From Accumulibacter sp. (GTDB lineage Bacteria; Pseudomonadota; Gammaproteobacteria; Burkholderiales; Rhodocyclaceae): a stretch of 64,000 nucleotides of DNA. Both the position numbers and the translations under genes were made by a program. The notes beneath the pieces are model-generated. The model worked only from the letters and a program-made list of their open reading frames with translations, was not told the origin of the DNA and searched no databases. The stretch covers positions 558,001 through 622,000 of the forward strand of contig NZ_JAZKUG010000001.1 of the NCBI RefSeq assembly GCF_036625195.1, in the 5' to 3' direction. Below, piece by piece: positions 35,602 to 44,272 of the stretch. How positions within the stretch are numbered: position 1 is the stretch's first letter; each line of letters begins with the position of its first letter.

Positions 35602-37809
35602 ATGAATGAGCAAAACCAAGTCAAGCGAGCGCTGAGACAGCAAGCCTCGATTGAGGTTATCCGGGAGCTGTTGGCGGGCAAGGAGCATCGAAGTCTATCC
35701 TCGGTTGCCGAGTCGATTTGTCAGCACTTCGGCTTGCGTGATGCCCGCGGGCGTAGCCAGATCGCAGGCTGCGTCAAGGCGCTGCGTGAGTTGGAGGGGG
35801 CGGGGCACTTCGTTCTGCCGGCGCCGATGCGCAAGCGCCGTACGGCAGCAGGGCCGCGGCGTCTGGGTCAACCCGTTGATGGGGCGATGGACGTGCCGAC
35901 GGTGCTCGCAGAGCTTCGTGGGCTGAGGCTGGTCCTCGTTGAGACTCTCGAGCTGATGCGGGTGTGGAACGAGTTGATGCTGTGCGAGCATCCGCAGGGG
36001 GCTGGGCCTTTGGTGGGGGCGCAGATGCGCTACCTGATTGGCTCTGAGCATGGCTGGCTGGGCGGCTTTGGTTTCGGGGCGTCGGCGCTGCATCTGGCCG
36101 ACCGAGAGCGATGGATCGGCTGGAACGATCATGCCCGGCGCCAGCACCTGCACGGGGTGATTGGCATGAGCCGCTTTCTCATCCGCCACTCGGTGCACTG
36201 CCCGAATCTGGCCTCGCACGTGCTGGGGATGGTTTTGCGGCGCGTGGGTGCGGATTACGAGGCCCAGTACGGCTATCGCCCTTGGCTGGTGGAGAGCTTT
36301 GTGGACACGCAACACTTCATCGGCACCAGCTACCGGGCAGCGAACTGGCTGGAGATTGGCCAGACCAAAGGGCGTGGCCGACAGGATCGCTTCAACGAGA
36401 ACGCGAAGACGGTCAAGGCCATCTACGTCTTCTATGAACTGGAGCCCGATGTACGCGCCCGCCTGGCAGCCATTGCCGAACCGCTCCAAGTGACTGCGCT
36501 GCAGATCAGCGAAGGTCTGGAGGGGGACGAGTGGGCGGGCCATGAGTTTGCCGGAGCGAATTTGGGGGACCGGCGCAGCAACAGGCGGCTGGCCGACTTT
36601 GCCCGCACGATGGGCGAGATGCCGGGGCGCGCGTTCTGCGGTGCCGCGCAAGGAGACAAGCCGGCGATCAAGTCGTACTACCGGCTGATCGAGCAAGCCG
36701 ATGACTCGCTGGTCACCATGCAGGCGATCCTGGCCCCTCACCAACGGCGCACGGTGCAGCGGATGAAGGCGCAGTCGACGGTACTCTGCGTTCAGGACGG
36801 GACCGAGCTGAACTATTCTGGTCTGGTCCAGTGTGCCGGGCTGGGCGTCATCGGCAGCAACCAGACGGGTGCCCAGAGTGGCGGACTGCACCTGCATTCG
36901 ACGCTGGTGCTGACGACCCAGGGCCTGCCGCTGGGGGTCCTGAGGGCACACTGTGTGGCACCGACGCACCGGGCAAAGGAGGACCTGCGCCCGGCGTCGG
37001 CCATACCGATCGAAGAGAAGAAGACCTTCACTTGGATCGAGGGTCTTCGCCAATGCAACGATCTGGTCCCCGCGCTGCCCGACACGCGCCAGGTCTGCGT
37101 GATGGATCGCGAGGCGGATTTCTTCGAACTGTTTGACGAGCCACGCCAAAGCGGCCGCGTCGAACTGTTGGTTCGCGCCAAACATGACCGCGCCACCCGC
37201 GAGGCACTCAACCTCTTCGAACTCGTCAGACAAAGCCCCGTGCGACGCCAGCTTCGCATCAACGTGCCGCGACAAAGCGCTCGGACCAAGAAAAGCAAAC
37301 AGAAGGCACGCGACGGGCACGCACAACGTACCGCGCACGTCAATTTGCGCTACCGCGAAGTCGAACTCCGCCGGCCGTCGAAATACCCGGCCCGGAAGGC
37401 CCTCAGGCTCTGGGTGGTGCATGTCCAGGAACCCTCGCCGCCAGCCGACGCCGAACCGCTCGAGTGGTTCCTGATCACCACCTGCGAGATCACCACACCA
37501 GAACAAGCCCAGGAGTGCCTGCGGTGGTACTGCCTGCGCTGGCGCATCGAAGACTGGCATCGCGTATTGAAGAGCGGCTGTCGCATCGAGGCGCTGCAAC
37601 ACAAGACCGCTGAGCGACTCAAACGGGCCATCGCCATCAATCTCGTCATCGCTTGGCGCATCATGCTCATGACGCTCCTGGGCAGACAGTGCCCCGATCT
37701 TCCCGCCGAGGTCTTGTTCTCCGACGCCGAGATCGAAGTGCTGCAGGCCTACGCAAAAAAAAACAAATCCCCAAGCCCACTCGGCTCGGCGACGCCGTTC
37801 GTCTCGTAG
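35602..37809 (+). CDS. IS4/Tn5-type transposase with N-terminal DruA-like (DUF4338) domain
   Basis: The zero-frame product is 735 residues. Residues about 45-275 match the DUF4338/DruA pattern (GWLGGFGFGASALHLADRER, HCPNLASHVLGMVLRRV, YGYRPWLVESFVDTQHFIG, YRAANWLEIGQTKGRGR). Residues about 310-365 resemble the Tn5 DNA-binding domain (EFAGANLGDRRSNRRLADF). The DDE residues are probably D399 (VQDGTELN), D502 (VMDREADFF) and E650, the last within a perfect YREK motif Y643-R646-E650-K657. The normal C-terminal end is in the -1 frame (37764-37955), reached through a slippery A-run, giving 784 residues. Confidence 0.88.
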   Translation: MNEQNQVKRALRQQASIEVIRELLAGKEHRSLSSVAESICQHFGLRDARGRSQIAGCVKALRELEGAGHFVLPAPMRKRRTAAGPRRLGQPVDGAMDVPTVLAELRGLRLVLVETLELMRVWNELMLCEHPQGAGPLVGAQMRYLIGSEHGWLGGFGFGASALHLADRERWIGWNDHARRQHLHGVIGMSRFLIRHSVHCPNLASHVLGMVLRRVGADYEAQYGYRPWLVESFVDTQHFIGTSYRAANWLEIGQTKGRGRQDRFNENAKTVKAIYVFYELEPDVRARLAAIAEPLQVTALQISEGLEGDEWAGHEFAGANLGDRRSNRRLADFARTMGEMPGRAFCGAAQGDKPAIKSYYRLIEQADDSLVTMQAILAPHQRRTVQRMKAQSTVLCVQDGTELNYSGLVQCAGLGVIGSNQTGAQSGGLHLHSTLVLTTQGLPLGVLRAHCVAPTHRAKEDLRPASAIPIEEKKTFTWIEGLRQCNDLVPALPDTRQVCVMDREADFFELFDEPRQSGRVELLVRAKHDRATREALNLFELVRQSPVRRQLRINVPRQSARTKKSKQKARDGHAQRTAHVNLRYREVELRRPSKYPARKALRLWVVHVQEPSPPADAEPLEWFLITTCEITTPEQAQECLRWYCLRWRIEDWHRVLKSGCRIEALQHKTAERLKRAIAINLVIAWRIMLMTLLGRQCPDLPAEVLFSDAEIEVLQAYAKKNKSPSPLGSATPFVS
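37755..37764 (+). other. Slippery A9C site for -1 frameshift in the transposase
   Basis: Nine As and a C contain the heptamer A-AAA-AAC in the correct phase with the zero frame. A -1 slip here continues into QIPKPTRLGDAVRLVAQLGGYIGR and MWHGYSVLQSLREG, which is the usual Tn5-type transposase end, and stops at 37953-37955. Without the slip the protein ends at 37809 with an unrelated tail. It may be programmed frameshifting, polymerase slippage or an indel. Confidence 0.75.
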
Positions 37810-37948
37810 CCCAACTCGGCGGATACATTGGCCGCGCCAAAGACCCCTCTCCAGGGCATCAAATCATGTGGCACGGCTATTCGGTCCTGCAATCGCTGCG
37901 CGAAGGGCTCTCGCTCCGGCTCTGGACTTCGGATGACAACAAGACTTG

Positions 37949-37962
37949 CGGGTAAAGGGCAG
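37949..37962 (-). repeat. Right terminal inverted repeat of the IS
   Basis: CGGGTAAAGGGCAG is the exact inverse complement of the left end. It contains the TAA stop of the frameshifted transposase. Confidence 0.9.
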
Positions 37963-37970
37963 GTCTAGCG
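37963..37970. repeat. Target-site duplication, right copy
   Basis: GTCTAGCG repeats the left copy at 35534-35541. From here to 38101 no gene is recognised; the stretch separates the IS from the convergent flippase gene. Confidence 0.88.
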
Positions 37971-38101
37971 CGCCGAGCGGCGATCGGGCCATTGGTAGGC
38001 GGCGATGCGCTTCGGATCGCCGGTCAGGGCGAGCGACGGAGTCGCCGCCGGCAACCCGGTTCGCTCCGTGGCTCCCCGACGGACGTGCGTGTCCTCCGCG
38101 G

Positions 38102-39589
38102 TCAGCCGCGATGCCGACGAGCGGCGAGACTGGCGACCGTCCGCCAGGCCTGTTGCTCGATGCCTGCCTGACGACCGGAAGCGAGCCAGAGAACGACCAG
38201 CACACCGGGAAACAGCACCAACCCGACCACGACCTTCAGCACGAGCAGCACGACGAGGGGTGCATCGATCAGCGGCGCGAGGAAGGCAAGACTGCCATAC
38301 ATCGCCAGTCCCGCCAGACAGGGACGCCAGAGCGAGCCATAGAGCCGGCCGACGCCGATCATGCAGGACGAGGAGACGAAGCGCAACATGAGTGGCAGGA
38401 CGGCAATCGATACGGCCACGCGTGCCATCGCCACACCCTCCATGCCCTTGACCTGCGCCGCCAGAAAGGCGATCGGCGCCAGCAACGCGAGTTCCAGCCA
38501 AGTCTGCGCCGCCGACAGGCGGGTACGCCCCATCACCCAGAGTGGCATCTCCAGGGTCAGTGTCAGGGACGAGAAGGCCCCGTAAAGCGCCAACCACCGC
38601 ATGGCATCGATCGCCTCCAGCCACTTGTCGCCGAGAACCAGCGGCACGAACTCCGGCGCCACCGCCATCAGCCCGAAGCCAACCGAGAAGCACAGCGCGG
38701 CCATTGCCCCAAGGCTCAGGCAGAACAGATTCTCGAATTCGTCGCGCGCGCCTGCCACTTTGGACAGCGTGGGAAACAGCGCGCGCCGCAGCGGCATGAC
38801 CAGCTCGGAACTGGGCATCGTCGCCAGTTCATTGGCGACGTGGTAGCCCCCCATGACACTCGTTCCGAGCAGACGGCCGACGACGAACTCATCGGTCTTG
38901 CGATTGAGGTAGGTTCCAACACGGGAGATGATCAGCCATTGCGAGAATCCCCACATCTCGCGCACGCAGCTCAGGCTGAGGCGCGGACGGTAAGGATGCA
39001 TCCGATAGCTCAGGATCAGCGCGATGGCGCTGCCGCTGGTCATGCCGATGGCAAGCGCCCAGTAGTTCTCGAGGTAGAAGGCCGCGCCGACGACTATCGC
39101 GAAGTTCGCCAGCTTCGTATATACGGTGAAACGAAAGTCGTTGGCGAAATCGAGATCCTTGCGGAAGGCGACGACGCCAATGTTCTCGAAACCGCTGATC
39201 AACGGTCGCAGCGCGATCAGCTGCACGACGCTGACCGCGCGCGGTTCGGAGAAGACCTGCCCCACCCACGGCGCGACCACGACCAGCAGCCCGGCGATCA
39301 ACATCCCCTGGATGATCTGGATCGTCCACGCGGTATCGAAGTGTTCGCGGCTGTTCGCTCCGGGACGCATCAGGGCCAGATCGACACCGGCATAGCCGAC
39401 AGTCTCCAGAAGACCGACTGCAATCAGGGCTATCGCGACGATGCCAAAATCGGCAGGGGCCAGCAGCCGCGCGAGGATGACGGTGCTGACCAGGCCGATC
39501 AGGCGTGTTGCCCATCTGGCGCCGACCATCCACGCCGACCCACGGACGAGTTGCCGACCCGTCGAAGGCACGTTCTCAGCGTTCACCAT
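38102..39589 (-). CDS. Wzx-type polysaccharide flippase (MOP superfamily), copy A
   Basis: This 495-residue integral membrane protein has about 12-14 hydrophobic helices and the N-terminal pattern of Wzx/RfbX flippases (GSAWMVGARWATRLIGLVSTVILARLLAPADFG). Such proteins move lipid-linked sugar units across the inner membrane. It is the last gene of the minus-strand block and faces the IS. A second flippase of the same superfamily lies at 45430-46899. Confidence 0.88.
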   Translation of the reverse strand: MVNAENVPSTGRQLVRGSAWMVGARWATRLIGLVSTVILARLLAPADFGIVAIALIAVGLLETVGYAGVDLALMRPGANSREHFDTAWTIQIIQGMLIAGLLVVVAPWVGQVFSEPRAVSVVQLIALRPLISGFENIGVVAFRKDLDFANDFRFTVYTKLANFAIVVGAAFYLENYWALAIGMTSGSAIALILSYRMHPYRPRLSLSCVREMWGFSQWLIISRVGTYLNRKTDEFVVGRLLGTSVMGGYHVANELATMPSSELVMPLRRALFPTLSKVAGARDEFENLFCLSLGAMAALCFSVGFGLMAVAPEFVPLVLGDKWLEAIDAMRWLALYGAFSSLTLTLEMPLWVMGRTRLSAAQTWLELALLAPIAFLAAQVKGMEGVAMARVAVSIAVLPLMLRFVSSSCMIGVGRLYGSLWRPCLAGLAMYGSLAFLAPLIDAPLVVLLVLKVVVGLVLFPGVLVVLWLASGRQAGIEQQAWRTVASLAARRHRG

Positions 39590-39595
39590 CGCCGG

Positions 39596-40492
39596 TCAGG
39601 GAAGCACCTGCTCGAGAATGGCATCGATGCGCTGGCCGATCTCGCGTCCGTAGTTGCGCTTCAGATACCTGAAAACGATGAGGTAGAGCGGCACTGCGCG
39701 ACGAAAGCTTGCGTAGGGCAGTGCCGACGCTGCACAAGCGCGCTGCGCGAAGAACCAGGGGCATGCAGCCGGATCCTCGGTATCGCGGATCAGCCGTGCC
39801 GATGTCGCGCTCATGCCGGCGACGGACAGGCTGATCATGAAGATGTCGAACCCAGCCAGAGCCGTCGCACCATAGTCCTCCCAGTCGAACACCAACAGAT
39901 CGCCGCGCGCCGCACCCAGATTGTTGAGTACGAAGTCGCCATGCTGCGGGATGTGCGGGATGTCCGCCCAAAGCGTGCGATCCAACTGCCCCAGATAGCG
40001 CCGGAGCGCGCTACCGGCATCGGGGGAATCTGCCAGGAACGCACCGGCCTCGGCCATGAAAAGGTCGTGGCTGCAGGCGTCCGCAGCGTCGAGCGAGCTG
40101 GCGCGGGCGCTGGCAAAGAAAGCGATCAACTGCCCGACCAGGTGCGCCGATCGGCGACCGGAGTCCAGGTCACGCGCACGGACGATGCGGTGCTCGCAGG
40201 CCGTCGCAACCAGCAGGCTCCAGCCGTCAAGGCGCAGATGGGCGAGCGGCTTCGGCGTGCGCTCGCGAAACCGGTCGTGCGCCAGGCGATAGCTGGCGAA
40301 GCGTTCGCCGAGATCGTAATGGAAGCACGCCTGGACGTGATACCAGGCATCCTTGCCGGGATCCCAGACATCCAGTGCAATCGCCTCGCCACGCGAGACC
40401 ATGACGTTGAATACGAGCCTGGCTTGCGGCGCCACGAACCCACTGCTCACCAGCGCCTTGCCGACCAGGCTCAGCACGACCGGCACCCCCAA
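39596..40492 (-). CDS. Aminoglycoside phosphotransferase/kinase-like protein
   Basis: The 298-residue protein has the kinase catalytic-loop signature HGDFVLNNLG (about residues 185-194) and a following VFDWEDYG that fits the metal-binding motif of the APH/choline-kinase fold. It probably phosphorylates a small hydroxyl compound or sugar in the polysaccharide pathway rather than giving resistance. The start is uncertain: TTG at 40492 or GTG at 40486. The gene overlaps the previous one by about 22 bases. Confidence 0.75.
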   Translation of the reverse strand: MGVPVVLSLVGKALVSSGFVAPQARLVFNVMVSRGEAIALDVWDPGKDAWYHVQACFHYDLGERFASYRLAHDRFRERTPKPLAHLRLDGWSLLVATACEHRIVRARDLDSGRRSAHLVGQLIAFFASARASSLDAADACSHDLFMAEAGAFLADSPDAGSALRRYLGQLDRTLWADIPHIPQHGDFVLNNLGAARGDLLVFDWEDYGATALAGFDIFMISLSVAGMSATSARLIRDTEDPAACPWFFAQRACAASALPYASFRRAVPLYLIVFRYLKRNYGREIGQRIDAILEQVLP

Positions 40493-41253
40493 TAGAAGAG
40501 GTGTGGCTCGAGAAAGCGGTTGAGGCCCAGTTCGACGACCGCCTTTCGCAACAGGTATCCGGAACGGCTCAGGGAGTCACGCGAAGACTCCAGCGCGTAG
40601 CGGAATGCCCGGCGCGAGGCTTCCACTTCGACCGCGGCAAGGGTGCTCGGAGCCTGTGGGTCCGGCCACAGGTTGCACACCTGGATGCCACGGAAACCTG
40701 CACTGAGCAGGGCGCCCTGGCACGAAAGCACGCTCAGCGCCGCCACCTCCGAGGAACCCGAAGGCACTGCCCGCCGGCGCCAATGCCAGCCGCGCGGGCT
40801 GCTGCCGTTGCGTCCGCAACCGGCGACCACCCCACCCGGCCTGAGAATCGACGCGATCCTGGCCAGCCACTCTTCGGCAACTTGGCGAGGGGGTCGCTGC
40901 GGCAAGGCTGCCGCCAGATCATCCAGGGTATGGTGCAGGATCACAAGATCGAAACTTGCAGCGGTGAATGGCAGCGGCTCGTCGTAGGACGCCTCGCAGC
41001 CGTGCAGGCGGCCGATCATCGGAGTCGTGACGGGCGACCCACGGTCACCGCCAACCAGGCGACAACTCACCACTTGGCGCGCCGGCCACTCGCCGTCGAC
41101 CACCCGCCCGTGATCCTGAAGGTACAACTCCAACACGCCTGCGCCATCAACCATGGCGGGCAATTGGTAGATCGCCCGCAAGCGCGCGCTTGCCAGTTCG
41201 TAGGGTCGCAGAGCCGTGGTACCAGCTGGCTCACCGCAAGAACGCTGCTCCAT
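40471..41253 (-). CDS. Divergent methyltransferase-like protein
   Basis: This 260-residue protein is only weakly recognisable. A central part (FTAASFDLVILHHTLDDL, then RIASILRPGGVVAGCGRN, about residues 108-165) resembles motifs II-III of class I SAM-dependent methyltransferases. The glycine-rich SAM-binding motif I is not seen at the expected place. The ATG at 41253 follows the upstream methyltransferase stop by 1 base; a longer frame would overlap that gene by about 140 bases. The exact reaction is unknown. Confidence 0.6.
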   Translation of the reverse strand: MEQRSCGEPAGTTALRPYELASARLRAIYQLPAMVDGAGVLELYLQDHGRVVDGEWPARQVVSCRLVGGDRGSPVTTPMIGRLHGCEASYDEPLPFTAASFDLVILHHTLDDLAAALPQRPPRQVAEEWLARIASILRPGGVVAGCGRNGSSPRGWHWRRRAVPSGSSEVAALSVLSCQGALLSAGFRGIQVCNLWPDPQAPSTLAAVEVEASRRAFRYALESSRDSLSRSGYLLRKAVVELGLNRFLEPHLFYWGCRSC

Positions 41254-41254
41254 C

Positions 41255-41998
41255 TCAGGCACGACGGCGAGCAACCAGTATGGTGTCGGGCGCCACCGGC
41301 GCCAGAAACCGATGGCCAAACATCGCCTCGCGGCGCAACGATCCATCATCCACGGTGCGTACTTGTCCCAGCATCCGTGAGCGGTAGAGCCAGGCACCGA
41401 TCGGCAGGCTATTGACGACCTGAAAGCCGTGCTTGGCCAGCAGCCGCTGCAGCGCGTGGTGGGTCAGGTCCATCTCGGGTTGGCCGCCCGTCAGGCGATG
41501 GAAGAGCGCCGCCAGCGAGCCAGGATTGCGGTGATTGTTGAGGACCAGGTAGCCTCCGGGCCTGACGAGATCGGCCAGCACCTGCAGCACCTGCTGCCGC
41601 AGCGTCGGCTGCGCGTTGCCGAAGAACCGGAACGCCGTCGCCAGATCGAAAGTACCCAGATCGATTGCTGCCCGGGTCAGGTCAGCCTCGACGAAACGGA
41701 CACTCGGACACCTCTGACGCGCCGCAGCAAGCATGCTCGGCGATAGGTCAACCCCAATCGTCTCGCGTGCGAAGGGGGCGACGGTCTGAGTGATGCGAGC
41801 CGTGCCACAAGCAAAATCCAGGTAGCGGGCAATGCCGTCCGGAAAGAGCTGCGGCAGGATGCGCTGCAGATGAACGCGCTCCATGTCGCACATGTAGGCG
41901 TCAAACGGGTCCTTGGCCAGATTGCGGTCATAGTTCTCGCCGCGCTCGATGTGGCTCGTCCGGTAATCGCCAATCTGCGTCGATTCACTGTCACTCAT
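41255..41998 (-). CDS. Class I SAM-dependent methyltransferase
   Basis: The 247-residue protein has motif I YLDFACGTARIT (about residues 59-70), the acidic motif II IGVDLSPSML and the later LVRPGGYLVLNNH, typical of type-11 methyltransferases. Its place among sugar-modifying genes suggests that it methylates a glycan or its precursor. The start lies in a small GTGATGA repeat: ATG at 41998 and GTG at 42001 are both possible. Confidence 0.85.
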   Translation of the reverse strand: MSDSESTQIGDYRTSHIERGENYDRNLAKDPFDAYMCDMERVHLQRILPQLFPDGIARYLDFACGTARITQTVAPFARETIGVDLSPSMLAAARQRCPSVRFVEADLTRAAIDLGTFDLATAFRFFGNAQPTLRQQVLQVLADLVRPGGYLVLNNHRNPGSLAALFHRLTGGQPEMDLTHHALQRLLAKHGFQVVNSLPIGAWLYRSRMLGQVRTVDDGSLRREAMFGHRFLAPVAPDTILVARRRA

Positions 41999-42132
41999 CA
42001 CTCATCACCCATTTTCCACTGTCGGCTTGACGACCGCCGGCTGCGGAACATACCGCCACCCGCAGCAACGCTTGGCAAGGTGCGGGATTCCCGTCGGCAC
42101 AGGCACCTCCTTCGTGCCTGCCCGTCGGCCGT

Positions 42133-43050
42133 CTAGCTGCGGCCAATTGCGCGCATTTCCCGCAGGGCGAACCAGTTGGTCACCGTGTAGATGCCGTTCC
42201 AGGTCAGCGAGAGACGATCGGAATCGCCGTAGATTTCGCGAATGTCTTGCGGCATCGCGGCAATCCCGCCGGCCTGCAGACGGGGGCCGAGAAGCTTGAA
42301 CTCGTAGCCCCTGCGACCGTAACGCACCATGCGTCGCCAGTAGGCCCGGACATCGGCGAACCGCGAGATGGTGAAGGACTCGAAGATGAACCCGGCATCC
42401 GCGCAGGGCGCGATAAGCAGGTCGTTCATCGGCTGTGACGGATTCAGATCCCACTTCACCAGTGCGCCCACCAGACCGTCGTCACCTTCGAGTCGGAGTG
42501 GGATTCTGACGCCGAGCTGCTGGCAACGGATCACGAAGGAGCCACGCAGCGCGTACAGGTTGGCTACCAGCCCGCGTTCACGAAGCAACTCCTCGCGGTC
42601 ATGGCGCATGCTGCGCCCGGATGCCGGCGGCACACCGACTGCCTGCGCCTGCGGTTCCGCCCGCATGGCCCGTTCCATCGCCGAGAACGAGCCCGGAACG
42701 GCACGCGCGTCGCCATCCATGAAGAAATAGATTTCCTGCCCGGCGCAATGCTGGGGAACGGTCTCATGGATGAAGACGTTCCAGGCGTTGCACTTGTCAC
42801 CGAGCGTGATCGAGACGAGATGAACGCGCGGATTCTTCCTGCCGTACGCGCGGACGATTTCCTCGGTGCGGTCGGTACAGCCGTTGGCCATGACGAACAC
42901 TTCGAAAGGACCGTCCGGGTCGGCCGCGAAGATGCTCTCGAGGCACGAATCGATATGCCGCTCCTCGTTGTGGGCGAGGACCATCACGGGCCAGATGGCG
43001 CGCGACTGCGTCACCGGGCCCGGTTCACTGCTATTGATAACATCGCTCAT
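42133..43050 (-). CDS. Family 2 glycosyltransferase (GT-A)
   Basis: This 305-residue protein has the GT2 opening (WPVMVLAHNEERHIDSCLESIFA) with VMANGCTDRTEEI and a DxD-like motif FFMDGDARAV (about residues 115-124), as in nucleotide-sugar-dependent inverting transferases. The ATG at 43050 has GGAG 7 bases upstream and overlaps the aminotransferase end by 20 bases. It has no membrane helix of note. The sugar is not predictable. Confidence 0.85.
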   Translation of the reverse strand: MSDVINSSEPGPVTQSRAIWPVMVLAHNEERHIDSCLESIFAADPDGPFEVFVMANGCTDRTEEIVRAYGRKNPRVHLVSITLGDKCNAWNVFIHETVPQHCAGQEIYFFMDGDARAVPGSFSAMERAMRAEPQAQAVGVPPASGRSMRHDREELLRERGLVANLYALRGSFVIRCQQLGVRIPLRLEGDDGLVGALVKWDLNPSQPMNDLLIAPCADAGFIFESFTISRFADVRAYWRRMVRYGRRGYEFKLLGPRLQAGGIAAMPQDIREIYGDSDRLSLTWNGIYTVTNWFALREMRAIGRS

Positions 43051-44269
43051 GATCATCTCCGTCCTGACGATTGGAAACACATTGTCGATACGCTGCCGCC
43101 ACACGTCGCAGCCGCTGGCAGACCTCTGCGACATCCTTGGCAGTCATGTCCGCATAGGCCGGCAGTTCGATCAGGCCCGCGCCAGGATCCGGCGACCCTC
43201 CGGCCGAACAGGATGCGGGGGAATGCGTCGCGTAGCCGCGCCGGGTGCACACGGACTCTCGCCGCAGTTGCCGCTGGCACTCGTCGAGTTCGACACCGGG
43301 CGGCAGGGAGACCATCACCCGCGCCAGGTACCGTCCGGGCGCGAACTGCGGCATCAGCCATGGATCGCCAGGCGCCGCCAGCACATCGGCATACTGGCCG
43401 AGAATCCGAAGGCGCTGTTCGCGCCGCCGCGACAGCGAATTCAGCTGCACCAGGGCCAGGCACGCATCGAGGTTCGCGATCCCTGCGGGCACGAGTCCGC
43501 GCACTCTGGCGCCAAGAACCTGCTGCCGCAGGCGCTGCCAGCGATAGCTCAGCGCTGCGGTGTGCGACTCCAAAAGGTAGTTCCAGAAGAACGCAACCAG
43601 TGCCCGCAAACGCCCTTCCGCCGGTGCCAGCCCTGCGACCCGCGCCCGCACGATGGGCAAGACTTCATTCTCATGGCAGATCAGGACGCCACCACCACCG
43701 CTCTCGCCAGTCACGACACACTTCGACTGGGCGAAACTGAGCACACCGAAATCGCCAAAGGTCCCCAACATGCGGCCGCCCACCGATTCCCCGACGACCT
43801 GTGCCGCGTCATCCACCAGAAACACCCTCGCCGCTTTGGCAATGGTGGCGAAGGCTTCGATCTTCGCCGGGCACCCGTACATATGGGCAACGATGATCGC
43901 CAGCGTCCGGCTGCCAATCCGCTGCTCACAACCGCCGGGATCCAGGTTGAGGTCGGCACCGACATTGGCGAAAACCGGCACCAACCCGAGCAAGTTGACA
44001 ACCTCGACAACCGCCGGGCATATGAACGCGGGGATGATCACCTCGTTGCTCCCCGGCCGCAACTGCATCAGGGCCTCAAGGCCGAGACGCAGTGCGGTAC
44101 GGCCGGAATTGACCGGCAGGACATGCGGCACGGTCAACAACCCGGCAAGTGCGCCCGCCAGTTGCCTGGCACCGGGGCCACGGCGTATGCGGCCGCAGAG
44201 CATGGCTGCCAGCACGGCTCGCAACTCGGCCCAACCCCAATCGGCATAGGGCAGACGTTGGTAAGACAT
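43031..44269 (-). CDS. DegT/DnrJ/EryC1/StrS-type aminotransferase
   Basis: This family uses pyridoxal phosphate to aminate keto-sugars. The 412-residue protein has the N-terminal substrate/PLP region (LPVNSGRTALRLGLEAL), FLVDDAAQVVGESVGG with the PLP-contacting aspartate and GVLSFAQSKCVVTGESGG with the Schiff-base lysine (about residues 190-194). It probably makes an amino sugar for the polysaccharide. It starts 3 bases after the ATP-grasp gene. The last 20 residues are polar and may be non-essential. Confidence 0.87.
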   Translation of the reverse strand: MSYQRLPYADWGWAELRAVLAAMLCGRIRRGPGARQLAGALAGLLTVPHVLPVNSGRTALRLGLEALMQLRPGSNEVIIPAFICPAVVEVVNLLGLVPVFANVGADLNLDPGGCEQRIGSRTLAIIVAHMYGCPAKIEAFATIAKAARVFLVDDAAQVVGESVGGRMLGTFGDFGVLSFAQSKCVVTGESGGGGVLICHENEVLPIVRARVAGLAPAEGRLRALVAFFWNYLLESHTAALSYRWQRLRQQVLGARVRGLVPAGIANLDACLALVQLNSLSRRREQRLRILGQYADVLAAPGDPWLMPQFAPGRYLARVMVSLPPGVELDECQRQLRRESVCTRRGYATHSPASCSAGGSPDPGAGLIELPAYADMTAKDVAEVCQRLRRVAAAYRQCVSNRQDGDDHERCYQ

Positions 44270-44272
44270 CGC

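Larger units (their letters stand above)
35542..37962 (+). mobile_element. Complete IS4/Tn5-type insertion sequence, 2421 bp
   Basis: The element is bounded by 14-bp perfect inverted repeats (CTGCCCTTTACCCG at 35542-35555 and its complement at 37949-37962) and flanked by an 8-bp direct repeat (GTCTAGCG). It carries one transposase gene filling nearly all its length; the frameshifted stop codon lies inside the right repeat. The IS4-family call rests on the YREK motif of the transposase. Ends and duplication are both exact, which suggests recent insertion. Confidence 0.9.

Noticed and set aside
35695..37602. Long minus-strand open frame inside the insertion sequence
   Set aside because: It is antisense to the transposase and lacks recognisable motifs.
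35533..37970. A 9-bp target duplication (GGTCTAGCG) as for IS50
   Set aside because: A 9-bp reading would make the two IS ends unequal by one base; with symmetric CTG ends only 8 bp is duplicated.
37971..38101. Possible remnant of a minus-strand gene tail between the IS and the flippase
   Set aside because: One frame stays open to the IS edge but no domain or homologous motif can be recognised in so short a stretch.
42100..42120. Hairpin CAGGCAC-CTCCTTC-GTGCCTG after the GT2 gene as a terminator
   Set aside because: The stem is only 7 bp and no T-run follows on either strand.
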